Assembly: GCA_958295975.1 (NCBI GenBank)
Contig: OY282446.1
Span: forward strand, 1,155,289 to 1,219,288
DNA length: 64,000 nt
Reading direction: 5' to 3'
DNA from: Tepidiformaceae bacterium
GTDB taxonomy: Bacteria > Chloroflexota > Dehalococcoidia > Tepidiformales > Tepidiformaceae
A model generated the notes under the pieces. It saw nothing but the letters and a program-made list of their open reading frames with translations, was not told the origin of the DNA and made no database searches. Made by a program: the position numbers and the translations under genes. Of this stretch, positions 32,931 to 41,759 are shown piece after piece; positions within the stretch are counted from its first letter, which is position 1, and every line of letters begins with the position of its first letter.

Positions 32931-33233
32931 CTACCCCTCCCCCGGCGGCAGGTCGCGGGAGGCGCGGTCGTAGCGGCGCGCGTGGCGGCCCACGTCGGGC
33001 GCGGGGCCCATGGCCGCGTCCACCTCCGCCCCCCAGGTGGCCTCCGCCTCCGCCAGCCGCGTGGCGAAGCCCAGGTGGTGGGCGAAGCCGCTCATCACGC
33101 GCGCCATGCGGTGCCCCGCCGCGTCGGGGGCGGCGGGACAGGGGGGCGGCTCGAGGTCGGGCGCGGCGCGCCGCTGCCGGAACACCTCCGCGCGCGCCCC
33201 GCAGGCCTCGCAGGCGAACTCGTAGAGCGGCAC
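32931..33233 (-). CDS. FmdB-type zinc ribbon protein
   Basis: 100 residues. MPLYEFACEACGARAEVFRQ is the FmdB signature with the first CxxC knuckle. The second knuckle is reduced: PPPCPAAPDAAGHR has only one cysteine, with a histidine nearby that might replace the missing ligand. The C-terminal part (HHLGFATRLAEAEATWGAEV) resembles longer members of the group. Function of FmdB-like proteins is poorly known. It lies just downstream of trxB on the same strand. Confidence 0.82.
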   Translation of the reverse strand: MPLYEFACEACGARAEVFRQRRAAPDLEPPPCPAAPDAAGHRMARVMSGFAHHLGFATRLAEAEATWGAEVDAAMGPAPDVGRHARRYDRASRDLPPGEG

Positions 33234-33248
33234 CGCCGTCGCCGCGCC

Positions 33249-34199
33249 TCAGCCTTCGCCGATGCCCGCCGCGGCGAGCCAGGCCTCCGCCGAGAGGGCG
33301 GCGGTGGCGCCGTCGCCGCAGGCGCTCACCAGCTGGCGGGCGGCGTCCATGCGCAGGTCGCCCGCCACGAAGAGGCCGGGCATTTCCGTGCGCATGCGCA
33401 GGTCCACGCGCGCGTGGCCGCCCTCGTCCAGCTCCACCAGCCCCTTCAGCAGGTGGCTGTTGGGCGTCTGGCCGATGAAGATGAAGACGGCGGCGGCGGG
33501 CAGGGTGAAGGCCTCGCCCGTGGCCGTATCGCGCAGCTCCGCGCGCTCCACCGTCTCCCCGCCCGCGATGCGTTCGACCACGGCGTTGCGCCGGATCGCG
33601 ATCCGCGGGTTGGCGAAGGCGCGCTCCTGCAGGAGGGCGCTGGCGCGGAACGTCTCGCGGCGGTGCACGAGCGTCACGCGGCTGGCGTAGCGGGTGCAGA
33701 AGAGGGCCTCGTCGAAGGCCGCGTCGCCGCCGCCCACCACCACCATCTCCTCGTCGCGGAAGAAGGCCGCGTCGCAGGTGGCGCAGTAGCTCACGCCGCG
33801 GCCCGTGAACTCGGCCTCGCCGGGCACCCCCAGCTTGTCGTAGGCGGCCCCGGCGGTGGCGATGACGGCGTGGGCGCGCACGACCCCCTCGTCCGTCTCC
33901 ACGCGGAAGGCGCCGTCGGGCAGGCGCCTGATGGCGCGCGCCTCCTCGTAGCGCAGCTCCGCGCCGAAGCGCTCGGCCTGGCGCACGAGGGCGATGACGA
34001 AGTCGGTCCCGTTCACGCCCTCGGGGAAGCCCGGGTAGTTCTCCACCAGCCCCGTGGTGGCGATCTGGCCGCCCGTCACGAGGCGCTCGAAAACGATCGT
34101 GCGGCGGCGGGCGCGCGCGCCGTAGATGGCCGCCGTCAGCCCCGCGCCGCCGCCGCCGACGACGGCGATGTCGCAGACGCCGTCCGCCGCCGCGCCCAC
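33249..34199 (-). CDS. trxB: Thioredoxin reductase
   Basis: 316-residue FAD/NADPH disulphide reductase. FAD motif DIAVVGGGGAGLTAAIYGAR, the redox pair in GVSYCATCDAAFFRDEEMVV, the NADPH Rossmann motif VVGGGDAAFDEALF, HRRETFRAS, and GLFVAGDLRMDAARQLVSAC at the FAD C-terminal site. GTG start at 34199. It lies 10 nt downstream of the thioredoxin gene, forming a trxA-trxB operon. Confidence 0.94.
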   Translation of the reverse strand: MGAAADGVCDIAVVGGGGAGLTAAIYGARARRRTIVFERLVTGGQIATTGLVENYPGFPEGVNGTDFVIALVRQAERFGAELRYEEARAIRRLPDGAFRVETDEGVVRAHAVIATAGAAYDKLGVPGEAEFTGRGVSYCATCDAAFFRDEEMVVVGGGDAAFDEALFCTRYASRVTLVHRRETFRASALLQERAFANPRIAIRRNAVVERIAGGETVERAELRDTATGEAFTLPAAAVFIFIGQTPNSHLLKGLVELDEGGHARVDLRMRTEMPGLFVAGDLRMDAARQLVSACGDGATAALSAEAWLAAAGIGEG

Positions 34200-34209
34200 G
34201 GGGCGCGCC

Positions 34210-34536
34210 CTAGACGAGCGCCTCGTCGAGGCGCTTGCGCAGGTCGCTCTTGGGGCGGAAGCCCACGATCGTGCCCTTCAGCTCGCCGCCCTTGAAGATG
34301 AGCAGGGAGGGGATGCTGCGGATGCCGTACTGCGTGGGGATGGCGGCGTTCTCGTCCGTGTTCATCTTGTAGAAGCCGACGCGCCCGGCGTACTCCTCGC
34401 CCAGCTCCTCCACGATCGGCGTCACCATGCGGCAGGGGCCGCACCAGGGCGCCCAGAAATCCACCAGCACGGGCAGCTCGTTGTTCATCACGTCCGCCTC
34501 GAAGGTCGCGTCCGTCACGTCCGGGAGATCCGCCAT
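34210..34536 (-). CDS. trxA: Thioredoxin
   Basis: 108 residues. VLVDFWAPWCGPCRMVTPIV carries the WCGPC active site, and YGIRSIPSLLIFKGGELKGT the cis-proline loop. Start ATG 34536 has GGAAGG 9 nt upstream; an ATG at 34545 is also in frame but leaves no room for the ribosome site. Upstream of trxB, its reductase, and divergent from the HNH gene. Confidence 0.95.
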   Translation of the reverse strand: MADLPDVTDATFEADVMNNELPVLVDFWAPWCGPCRMVTPIVEELGEEYAGRVGFYKMNTDENAAIPTQYGIRSIPSLLIFKGGELKGTIVGFRPKSDLRKRLDEALV

Positions 34537-34704
34537 CGGGGTCATCCTTCCTTCGCCGGCCCGCGCCGGCACGCTGATTCCGCGGGGTCCGCGGGCTGGC
34601 GAACCCGCGAGCGAGACGGCCCGCCCGCGGGATGCGCCCTTCAAGCCTACCACCTGCGCGCGCGCGTTGCCCCCGTTTGCTACCATCCCGCCGGGGATTC
34701 CGCC

Positions 34705-35223
34705 ATGAACGGCACACTCGCCCTCGTGCTCAACCAGAACTACGAGCCCCTGAACGTGTGCAACGTGCGGCGCGCGCTCGTGCTCGTGCTGCGCGGCAAG
34801 GCCGAGGTGGTGGAAACGGCGCGGGGCGCCATCCGCACGGCCAACCGCCACTTCGCCCTGCCCTCCGTCATCCGCATGGTCTACTACGTGCGCCGCCCGC
34901 GCCCGCGCCCGCGCCTCTCGCGCCGCGAGATATTCGCGCGCGACGGCTGGGCCTGCGCCTACTGCGGACGCTCCGCGCGCGAGCTCACGCTCGACCACGT
35001 GCTCCCGCGCCACCGTGGCGGCGCGCACAGCTGGGAGAACCTCGTGAGCGCCTGCAAGCCCTGCAACCACCGCAAGGCGGGGCGCACGCCCAGGGAGGCG
35101 CGCATGAGCCTGCTCACGGCCCCGCGCGAGCCGCGCGTCTCCGTCTACCACGGCTTCGTGCACCACGCGCGCCGCGAGCGCGCCTGGGGCAAGTTTATCC
35201 CCGGCGCGGAGGCCGCGGGCTAG
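34705..35223 (+). CDS. HNH endonuclease
   Basis: 172 residues. VLNQNYEPLNVCNVRRALVL and RGKAEVVE are the N-terminal part typical of this chromosomal HNH family. The nuclease core is IFARDGWACAYCGRSARELT, LDHVLPRHRGGAHSWENLVS and ACKPCNHRKAGRTPREA, with two CxxC zinc knuckles. The family is widespread and not tied to restriction systems; its substrate is not established. TACCAT and GGGGA precede the ATG. The R-M genes begin 50 nt downstream but differ in composition. Confidence 0.9.
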   Translation: MNGTLALVLNQNYEPLNVCNVRRALVLVLRGKAEVVETARGAIRTANRHFALPSVIRMVYYVRRPRPRPRLSRREIFARDGWACAYCGRSARELTLDHVLPRHRGGAHSWENLVSACKPCNHRKAGRTPREARMSLLTAPREPRVSVYHGFVHHARRERAWGKFIPGAEAAG

Positions 35224-35273
35224 CGGTTCCTTGTTTGACTCCATGATCGGAGGGCGGCAAGATAGCGCACGAT

Positions 35274-36323
35274 ATGGACAATCGTTCGGGTTCGCACGAT
35301 GCATTCGTCCGGGGCTCCCTTGCGCTTGCGTCTCGCGGAGACGTTGGGGAGGACGCTCCGGGCGGGATGAATGCCGATCCCCGTGTCATCACCGAAGCCC
35401 TTGCCATCCGGCAGCGAAATCTGGGTTGGCGCACCGACCGGCGCATCCCCGACTGGGTCAATCCGGAATACGTTGGGTTGGACCAGTTCTTCACGCGCCC
35501 CGAGATCGCGCGCGAGTGCTACCGCTCGCTCCTGTACTGGATGGAGCACGACGGGGCGAACGAGGCCAACTATCGGTTCATCGAACCCGCCGCCGGGATG
35601 GGCGCTTTCTATGACCTGCTGCCCTTCGGTCGCCGCACTGGCGTGGACATCATGCCGTTCCGCGACGAGTACCACCGGATGGACTTCCTCGCCTGGCACC
35701 CACAGCAGGACGGCTATCGTCAGGCCGTGGTGGGCAACCCGCCCTTCGGCTACCGCGCCTGGCTGGCGTTGGCATTCGTCAACCACGCCGCCACGTTCGC
35801 GGACTACGTGGGGCTCATCCTGCCGATGGCCTTCCAGAGCGATGGGAAGGGAAGCCCCAAGCACAGGGTCGAAGGCCTGCGGCTGGTTCACACGGAGCAC
35901 CTGCCGCAGGCCTCTTTCGTCGATGTGCTGGGGAATCCCAGGAAGATCAACGCCCTGTGGCAGGTTTGGCAGCGCGGCGTCAACAACGCGAAGAACGCCG
36001 CAACCTGCGATCAGTGGCTGGATCTGTTCACGGTCGATAATCGCAAGGAGCGCCTCTGTGGCCAGGAGCGAATGGGCGATGCAGACTATTTTCTGCAGCG
36101 TACATTTTACCAGGATCCGCCGTCGCTGGTCAGGAATTTTTCGGAGGTCCGCTATGTTTGTGGGTACGGCATGGTTATCAAAAAAGACAGAGAAGAAGTA
36201 CTCGACGTCCTGCAAAGGGCAGACTGGAAAAAATACAGCAACCTTGCCGCTCATAATTGCAGGCATATCAGTATGTATCATATTCGAAAAGTCCTTACCG
36301 ATGCCGGGTTTATCGATGCCTGA
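35274..36323 (+). CDS. Type II DNA N6-adenine methyltransferase
   Basis: 349 residues. SAM motif I is in RFIEPAAGMGAFYDLLPFGR, and the catalytic motif is AVVGNPPFGYRAWLALAF. The order motif I then NPPF and a long C-terminal region (about 230-349, probable target recognition) fit an amino-methyltransferase of gamma-like order. A later ATG at 35367 could also start it. The last 8 nt overlap the putative nuclease gene, giving a compact M-R operon. Base composition falls sharply in the last 250 nt, which suggests acquisition. Confidence 0.85.
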   Translation: MDNRSGSHDAFVRGSLALASRGDVGEDAPGGMNADPRVITEALAIRQRNLGWRTDRRIPDWVNPEYVGLDQFFTRPEIARECYRSLLYWMEHDGANEANYRFIEPAAGMGAFYDLLPFGRRTGVDIMPFRDEYHRMDFLAWHPQQDGYRQAVVGNPPFGYRAWLALAFVNHAATFADYVGLILPMAFQSDGKGSPKHRVEGLRLVHTEHLPQASFVDVLGNPRKINALWQVWQRGVNNAKNAATCDQWLDLFTVDNRKERLCGQERMGDADYFLQRTFYQDPPSLVRNFSEVRYVCGYGMVIKKDREEVLDVLQRADWKKYSNLAAHNCRHISMYHIRKVLTDAGFIDA

Positions 36324-36843
36324 TGCGTATGACATACTGCTCGATGTCCTTGAAGGCTATACTGACGATGATAAGTGGGTCGGTGCACCCTTTGAGAACA
36401 TCAAGCGGATCTCCAACACCCTCGTGGGGTCTGTTGGACAGGATTTTGTCGAGAATCTGTGTATTGAGATGGGGTTCGCCATCGAATTCCCCACGGGCGC
36501 TCGCGGAAAGCGGTCGCCGACTTCGCCGTGGGACATTAGGATCGAGGGCGTTTCGTTCGAAGTCAAGACGGCAACCGAGGACGTCCACCGGAACTTCCAG
36601 TTCAACCATGTTCGATATCACCGGGAGTATCAGGCGCTGCTGTGCGTTGGCGTCGGGCCGGACACGATCCTGTTTGGGGCATGGTCGAAGGCGGAAGTGG
36701 CGACGGGCGCCGCCGGGCATCTGGTCACGATGGACAAGGGCTCGTCCGCGACGTTCAAGCTCACGAAGCGCATCGTGCAGTTGCACCCGATCGCGGAATT
36801 CGAGCAGCGTATCCTCGATCTGGTGGCCGAACTCGCTCCATAG
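36316..36843 (+). CDS. Putative type II restriction endonuclease
   Basis: 175 residues. SPWDIRIEGVSFEVKTATED has the arrangement of a PD-(D/E)XK active site (D ... E-V-K), preceded by VENLCIEMGFAIEFP. No homologous enzyme comes to mind by name. The assignment relies on that motif plus overlap with the adenine methyltransferase upstream. AT-rich N-terminal third like the end of the methyltransferase. Recognition site cannot be deduced. Confidence 0.75.
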   Translation: MPDAYDILLDVLEGYTDDDKWVGAPFENIKRISNTLVGSVGQDFVENLCIEMGFAIEFPTGARGKRSPTSPWDIRIEGVSFEVKTATEDVHRNFQFNHVRYHREYQALLCVGVGPDTILFGAWSKAEVATGAAGHLVTMDKGSSATFKLTKRIVQLHPIAEFEQRILDLVAELAP

Positions 36844-36898
36844 GGCGGAGGCGCGTCAGGGCTGGCGCGCGCGCGCCCCGCGCGCGAGAATCGCGCCG

Positions 36899-37399
36899 AT
36901 GCCCGAACTCTCCCGCGAGGCGATCATGCGCGAGGCCCTGCGCGTGGCCCGCTCCCAGTTCGGCGGCACCCTCGCCACCATCCACGCCGACGACGGCACC
37001 CCCTACCCCGCCTTCGTCCTCTTCCACCTCACCGAGGCGGGCGAGGTCATCTACGGCAGCGTCTCCGAATCGCAGCACACGCGCGACACCGTGGCCACCC
37101 CCGAAGTCGCCTTCCTCATCGACAACCGCGACGTGCTGGGCCGCGACTGGCCCGCCTTCGACCGCGTCACCGTGGAGGGCCGCGCCGAACGCATCGACCC
37201 CGCCGACGCGCGCTACGAGGACTACTACCGCAGGCTCACGACGGAGCCCTGGACGCCCGCGGGCACGCGCTCGCGGCGGGCCAAGAACTGGCTCTCCGCC
37301 TACTTCACCAGCATCGGCGACCTCTACCGCATCGCGCCGCGGCGCATCACCGTGCTGCTGGGCCTGGGCCCGGAGCGCCACACCGTCGACTTCGCCTGA
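36899..37399 (+). CDS. PNPOx-like (HugZ-type) split-barrel flavoprotein
   Basis: 166 residues. SQFGGTLATIHADDGTPYPA, SESQHTRDTVATPEVAFLID, RVTVEGRAERIDP and KNWLSAYFTSIGDLYRIAPR follow the pattern of pyridoxamine 5'-phosphate oxidase-related FMN-binding proteins, including the heme-utilisation HugZ group. Without the rest of the pathway, substrate and cofactor (FMN, F420 or heme) are open. Start ATG at 36899. GC content is back to the genome norm, marking the end of the R-M insert. Confidence 0.82.
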   Translation: MPELSREAIMREALRVARSQFGGTLATIHADDGTPYPAFVLFHLTEAGEVIYGSVSESQHTRDTVATPEVAFLIDNRDVLGRDWPAFDRVTVEGRAERIDPADARYEDYYRRLTTEPWTPAGTRSRRAKNWLSAYFTSIGDLYRIAPRRITVLLGLGPERHTVDFA

Positions 37400-37414
37400 G
37401 CGGCGGGCTTGGCG

Positions 37415-38974
37415 TCAGTCGAGCGCGACGAAGCCGATGGTCTCGGCCCAGCGCCCCTCCCCCACGACCTCGCCGTCGAGCAGCACGGCGCAGAGGTGAC
37501 GGGCGCCGCAGCTGATGCTGGCGCGCCCAGTCGCGGTCTCGGGCGCGTAAGCTGACGGGACGAACTCCGCATCGGCAGGGAGCGGAGTGAACTCGCCGCT
37601 GAGATTGAACACTCCCCAGGGCTCGCCCTGATAGCCGAGGGCGACGCTGAAGGCGGTCTCGTCCGTATTCCAGGCCAGCAGTACTTCCGGCGGGCCGACG
37701 GCATGGATGAACGTGTTCCAGAAATGCCGCAGATCCCGAAGGTGGTCGTCGAAACGCGGTTCGCTGCTGTCGACACGCAGGATCTCCTCGCCCGACGGAA
37801 GGGCGAACAGCGCCAGCGTGACGTCGATCGGCGGGGCGGTTCTGAACGAAACGATGACGTTCCCGCCGCTGGGCGAGACATGGATACCCAAGTCGTCCCT
37901 TTCTTCGGCGAGCAACAGTCGGGACTGCCCGTCGGGCGTGACGTAGCGGACCGTCCCGCCAACGCGGACGACGAAGCCGCCACGTGCGGGCCACACCGCG
38001 GGCTCCTCGTCGCGGTAGCGGTAGTCGAAAGCTCGCCAGCTGCGCCCCGTCCCCTCGTCGTACACCATGACGCGCCGGATCGGGAGAAAGCGCTCGCTGC
38101 CGTCGTCCGCGTCCACCACGAGCTCGTACCCGCCATCGTCGGACCAGGCCAGGAACGGTCCCGCCAGATCCGGGGGCGGGGGCGGATCCGGAGGGCTGGG
38201 GGAGGGCCGGGGCGAGTCGAGAAGCCTGGTCTCGCGCAGCGCCAGCGGTTCGGCGAGTTCGATGACGCCGACGGCCTCGACCACGCCGTTCTTCCATACG
38301 GGGCGGCCCTCGTAGACGAGACTGCAGGACTGCGCCGAGCCGCTGCCGCACCCCCGCGCGAGCAGGCGCGTCGCGTTCATTCGCAACCGGTACCAGGCAG
38401 CCGGGGTGGGCCGCTCCGTTTCCCCCGATGCGATGTCGAGGATGGCGGGGCTCCCCTCCACGAGCGTATCTCCCGCGTCCTCCTCCCACAGCGGGATCGC
38501 GCTGATGGGGATGTCAAGGATGGCGAAGTACGTCGTGGATGCGGTCACTGCGCCCTCCTCAGGTGCGCGTTCGGCCCGAGCCGCGCAGTCGCTGTACGCC
38601 TCCTCATACCAGGCGTACCGGCCAAGGTCGGCCCACCAGCCCAGCCACTGCCAACCGGGCCCGTAAGTATCGTTGCGAAGCGCGATGGACTTATCCTTCG
38701 GGGCCACCACCGTCCGCACGGACCGCTCGCTCTCCGTCTCGATCACGTCAAACCCACTCCAGGTAGCCCATGCCCATCTGCATACTTCTCCGCGGGGCAG
38801 AATGGCGTAGCGGAAGTCGGGTGAGAGGTTGCCCGCGTTGGGTGGGAGCAGGTGGAGTGCGCCGTCCAGCGTGAAGATGCCGGTCCGGCTTTCCCCCGTT
38901 GGCGCATTGCCGACGATGGCGAGCCTGTCGCTGGCGGCGTTCCAGCCCGCCAGCGAGAAGTCCCGTGGATGCAT
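37415..38974 (-). pseudogene. C-terminal part of a frameshifted exported propeller-like protein
   Basis: The 3' portion of a gene whose 5' portion lies at 38975-39842 in another frame. It begins at the break with SLAGWNAASDRLAIVGN, which continues the propeller pattern, and contains LLPPNAGNLSPDFRYAI, GGYELVVDADDGSERFL, WPARGGFVVRVGGTVRYVTP and HVSPSGGNVIVSF, i.e. WD40/TolB-like strands. The last 80 residues include two cysteines. An ATG at 38974 could start an independent 519-residue product, but it lacks a signal peptide. The total length 37415-39842 is 3n+1, which fits one extra base. Confidence 0.75.
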
Positions 38975-39842
38975 CCGGCAGCAGCGCGGCCAGCTCCGTC
39001 TGGCCATCGACGCGCAGCAGCGCCTCGCCCGTAGGCGTGTCCAGGACGGTGAGCGCGCCATCCTCCTCCATGACCGCCACCTTCGCGCCGTCGGGCGAGA
39101 CCTCGACCTCACGAATGCCCTCGCCCTCGTACAGCACCGCCCCGCTCCACCCGTCCAGCCAGACGCGGCGCACCTGCCGTTCGTCCCAGACGATGAGGCG
39201 CTCGCCCGCCGTCAGCACGCCGCCCGGCCAGCCGGACTGGTGCTCGAAGGCATGCCAGTATCTGTCCGTGGTGGTGTCGAGCACATACACGTCCCGCGCC
39301 CGCCCCCAGCCCCCGGCGTCCGTCCATATCTCGCCCGATTCGGCGGTGAAGACGGCCAGCGGCCCCGCGACGCTCACCGATGGCCGCGTCGGGAACGAGA
39401 ACTCCACGGTCACGGCGTCCGCGCGCTCGTAGCGCTCGTAGGCGCGCATGGCCAGCGGCTCGTTCACCGTGCGCCAGCGCCCGCCTTCGGGGCGCACGCT
39501 CAGGTAGAGCCGCGCGGGGTCGGCCACGGAGCGCCAGACGACGGCCTCGACCGTGGCCTCCTCTCCACCCGCCAACGGCACCGTGAGAGCCACCGCCCCG
39601 CTGCGCCGGAAGCGCCCCGACGCGCTCGTGGCGGACAGGTCCAGCGCCGCCGCGTCGCGCCGCCACAGCCCGTCCATCTCGCGCGCGCCCACGTACAGCT
39701 CGCCGTCGCCGTCGAGCGCGCGCCACACCGTCACCTCCACCGTCGCGCCGACTTGGGGCGTGCTGGCCGTGGCCGCGCCGAGCGCGATCACGCCCGCCAG
39801 CGCCGCCGCGAACCCCGCCGCCATCGTCCAGCCCCGCGTCAT
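38748..39842 (-). pseudogene. N-terminal part of the frameshifted exported protein, with two VWR-type domains
   Basis: ATG 39842 gives a signal peptide or anchor (MAAGFAAALAGVIALGAATA). Two VWR-type modules follow: TVEVTVWRALDGDGELYVGA with SGRFRRSGAVALTVPL (about 33-90), and TVEAVVWRSVADPARLYLSV with GGRWRTVNEPLAM (about 95-150). A propeller region then reads VSPDGAKVAVMEEDGALTVL. Near residue 290 (38975-38960) the sense frame ends and an Arg/His-rich nonsense tail runs to a stop at 38748. The next frame picks up the propeller, so one base is inserted in the gene or in the assembly. Confidence 0.78.
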
Positions 39843-39881
39843 GCGCGCAGTGTAACGGCGCGATGGCCCCCTGCGTCGCCC

Positions 39882-40559
39882 TCACGCCCGCCAGCGCGCG
39901 CCCCAGCCCTCGTCCGGCTGCGACTCCGCGAAGGGCCAGCGCTCGCCGAAACGCTCGCGGTACACCACCGCCTTCACCGGCTTGCGCCGCACGGGGCCGG
40001 GGCGGTCCAGCGGCCAGCCCACCGGGATCAGGCAGTACAGATCGTTCGTGTCGGGGATGGCCAGCAGCTCGCGCAGCTCGTCCCCGCCGCGCATGGGCAG
40101 GTTGAAGACGCTCGCGCCCAGCCCCAGCGCGCGCGCCGCCAGCAGCAGGTTCTGCACCGCCGGGAAGGTGCTGCCGCCCGGCGTCGAATGCCGCCCCTTC
40201 AGCCCCAGCACGGCGATCACGGCGGGCGCCTCGTGCAGGTGCGCGACGAGGTGCGCGACGCTCCGCAGCGTCAGCCGTTGCGGGCGCGGCAGGGCGTCGA
40301 TGCGCTCCGGATGGGCCGCCAGCTCCGGCTGGTAGCGCCGCCAGCCCTCCTCCGCCCAGCCCTGCAGGCGCGCCTTCGCCGCCGCCTCCGTCACCACCAC
40401 GAAGCGCCAGTCCTGCGCGTTCTGGCCGGAGGGCGCGCGGATGGCCGCGTCGAACAGCTGGAACAGCGTCTCCTCGGGGATGGGGTCGGGGCGGAAGCGG
40501 CGCAGCGCGCGCATCGAATAGATGGTGGCGAACAGCCCCGGGTCGCCGCCGTCGCCCAC
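39882..40559 (-). CDS. Nitroreductase family FMN protein
   Basis: 225 residues. SMRALRRFRPDPIPEETLFQ, RAPSGQNAQDWRFVVVTEAA, FPAVQNLLLAARALGLGASV and YCLIPVGWPLDRPGPVRRKP are the FMN-binding and dimer segments of the nitroreductase fold. It resembles the protein at 27502 but has an insertion (ERIDALPRPQRLTLRSVAHL). Substrate unknown. The gene upstream on the same strand codes a small secreted protein 7 nt away. Confidence 0.87.
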   Translation of the reverse strand: MGDGGDPGLFATIYSMRALRRFRPDPIPEETLFQLFDAAIRAPSGQNAQDWRFVVVTEAAAKARLQGWAEEGWRRYQPELAAHPERIDALPRPQRLTLRSVAHLVAHLHEAPAVIAVLGLKGRHSTPGGSTFPAVQNLLLAARALGLGASVFNLPMRGGDELRELLAIPDTNDLYCLIPVGWPLDRPGPVRRKPVKAVVYRERFGERWPFAESQPDEGWGARWRA

Positions 40560-40566
40560 GGGCGGG

Positions 40567-40923
40567 CTATTCGCCGCCGAGGCCGAGGGCGGCCAGCCCC
40601 ACGCCCAGCGCCGTCAACGCGATCAGCAGCGCCACGGCGATCACGATCCAGGAGCCGTCGTTCCGCTCCTCCGGCGTTGCGAACTGTTGCGGCTCGTCCG
40701 TCTCCTGCGCGTTCGGCGCGACGGGCGCGGGCGGGGCCGTCTCCGAGGCCAGGCCGGGAGCGGCGTTGCCCGCCGCCGGGGCGTGCGCGGCCAGCGTGGG
40801 GGCGGCCCCCGCCAGCGCGAGCGCCGCCGTCAGCAGGAACAGGCCCGCGAGGGGCGGGATGCGCGTCCGGATGCGTCCATGCACGACGCGCCCGAAGGTA
40901 CGGAGCGGGCGGGGCAACGTCAA
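40567..40923 (-). CDS. Small membrane protein with signal and C-terminal anchor
   Basis: 118 residues: a basic start, a first hydrophobic segment (PLAGLFLLTAALALAGAAPT), a Pro/Ala/Glu-rich central part, and a C-terminal membrane helix (IVIAVALLIALTALGVGLAA). No family recognised. Lies between a hypothetical gene upstream (4-nt overlap) and a nitroreductase gene downstream, so it belongs to a three-gene run. Confidence 0.65.
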   Translation of the reverse strand: MTLPRPLRTFGRVVHGRIRTRIPPLAGLFLLTAALALAGAAPTLAAHAPAAGNAAPGLASETAPPAPVAPNAQETDEPQQFATPEERNDGSWIVIAVALLIALTALGVGLAALGLGGE

Positions 40924-41717
40924 ACCGCCCGCCGCGAGCGGCCCCCGCGGGGGGCATAGCGCTCGCTGAATTCGCGCTCGCTGGGGCGCGCGCCGCGTCG
41001 CCGCTCGCTCACGGCCAGCTCCATGCGCGAGAGCTGCGCCAGCCCCTTGCGCGTGTCGCTGGCCACGCGCGCCTTATCCTGCCGCTTCAGGCGCTGGCGG
41101 AAGAGCCAGTAGACGAACGCCTCCCACTCGCCGAGGGTGGCCGTCTCGCGCAGGGCCGCGCCCGTCTGCTCGTAGTAGGCCGCGCGCAGCTCGTCGCGGC
41201 CCGCCCCGTAGACGCGCCGGAACATGGCGTCCTGGGCGCTCGGGCCGTCGCCCCAGGGGCTGGCGCGGTTCTCCTTGTGGATCTCCTCCTCCACGCCCAG
41301 CTGCAGCGCCTGCTCCACCAGCACGCCGTAGACGTAGTTGAGGTGGGCGCTGTACTTGGCCGCGCCCAGGCGGGCGGCGAACTCCTCGTCCGCGAGGTCG
41401 AGCGGCCAGCGCCCGCCGAAGAGGAGCGCCTCCACCTCGTGCGTGGGGGCCAGCCCGGGGGCCTCGTCGAGCAGGCGCTCGGCCAGCAGCAGCCAGTCGA
41501 AGGCCTCGCCCGCGATGAGGTAGGCGTAGGTGCGTCCGTCGCGCGTTTCGGAGGGCGCGCGCCAGCGCCCGACGGCGTCGAGCAGGGCCTCGAACCAGTG
41601 CGCGCCGCCGCGCACCTCCTCGCGGAAGCGGGCGATCACGTCGTCGCGGGCCAAGCCCCCGTCGGCGCCGTCGCCCGCTGTCGGGATCTCCGTCTCGACG
41701 CTCTCGGTCGCGGACAT
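40920..41717 (-). CDS. Helical protein of unknown function
   Basis: 265 residues, predicted mostly helical, without signal or membrane segment. Conserved-looking parts: WFEALLDAVGRWRAPSETRD, YLIAGEAFDWLLLAERLLDE, AKYSAHLNYVYGVLVEQALQ and WEAFVYWLFRQRLKRQDKAR, with a basic Arg/Ser-rich C-terminus. I do not recognise the family. It is the first gene of a run with the small membrane protein and nitroreductase. Confidence 0.7.
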   Translation of the reverse strand: MSATESVETEIPTAGDGADGGLARDDVIARFREEVRGGAHWFEALLDAVGRWRAPSETRDGRTYAYLIAGEAFDWLLLAERLLDEAPGLAPTHEVEALLFGGRWPLDLADEEFAARLGAAKYSAHLNYVYGVLVEQALQLGVEEEIHKENRASPWGDGPSAQDAMFRRVYGAGRDELRAAYYEQTGAALRETATLGEWEAFVYWLFRQRLKRQDKARVASDTRKGLAQLSRMELAVSERRRGARPSEREFSERYAPRGGRSRRAV

Positions 41718-41759
41718 ACTCGCCCATGATAACAGACGTCCGCGCCCCCGGAAGCGCGC

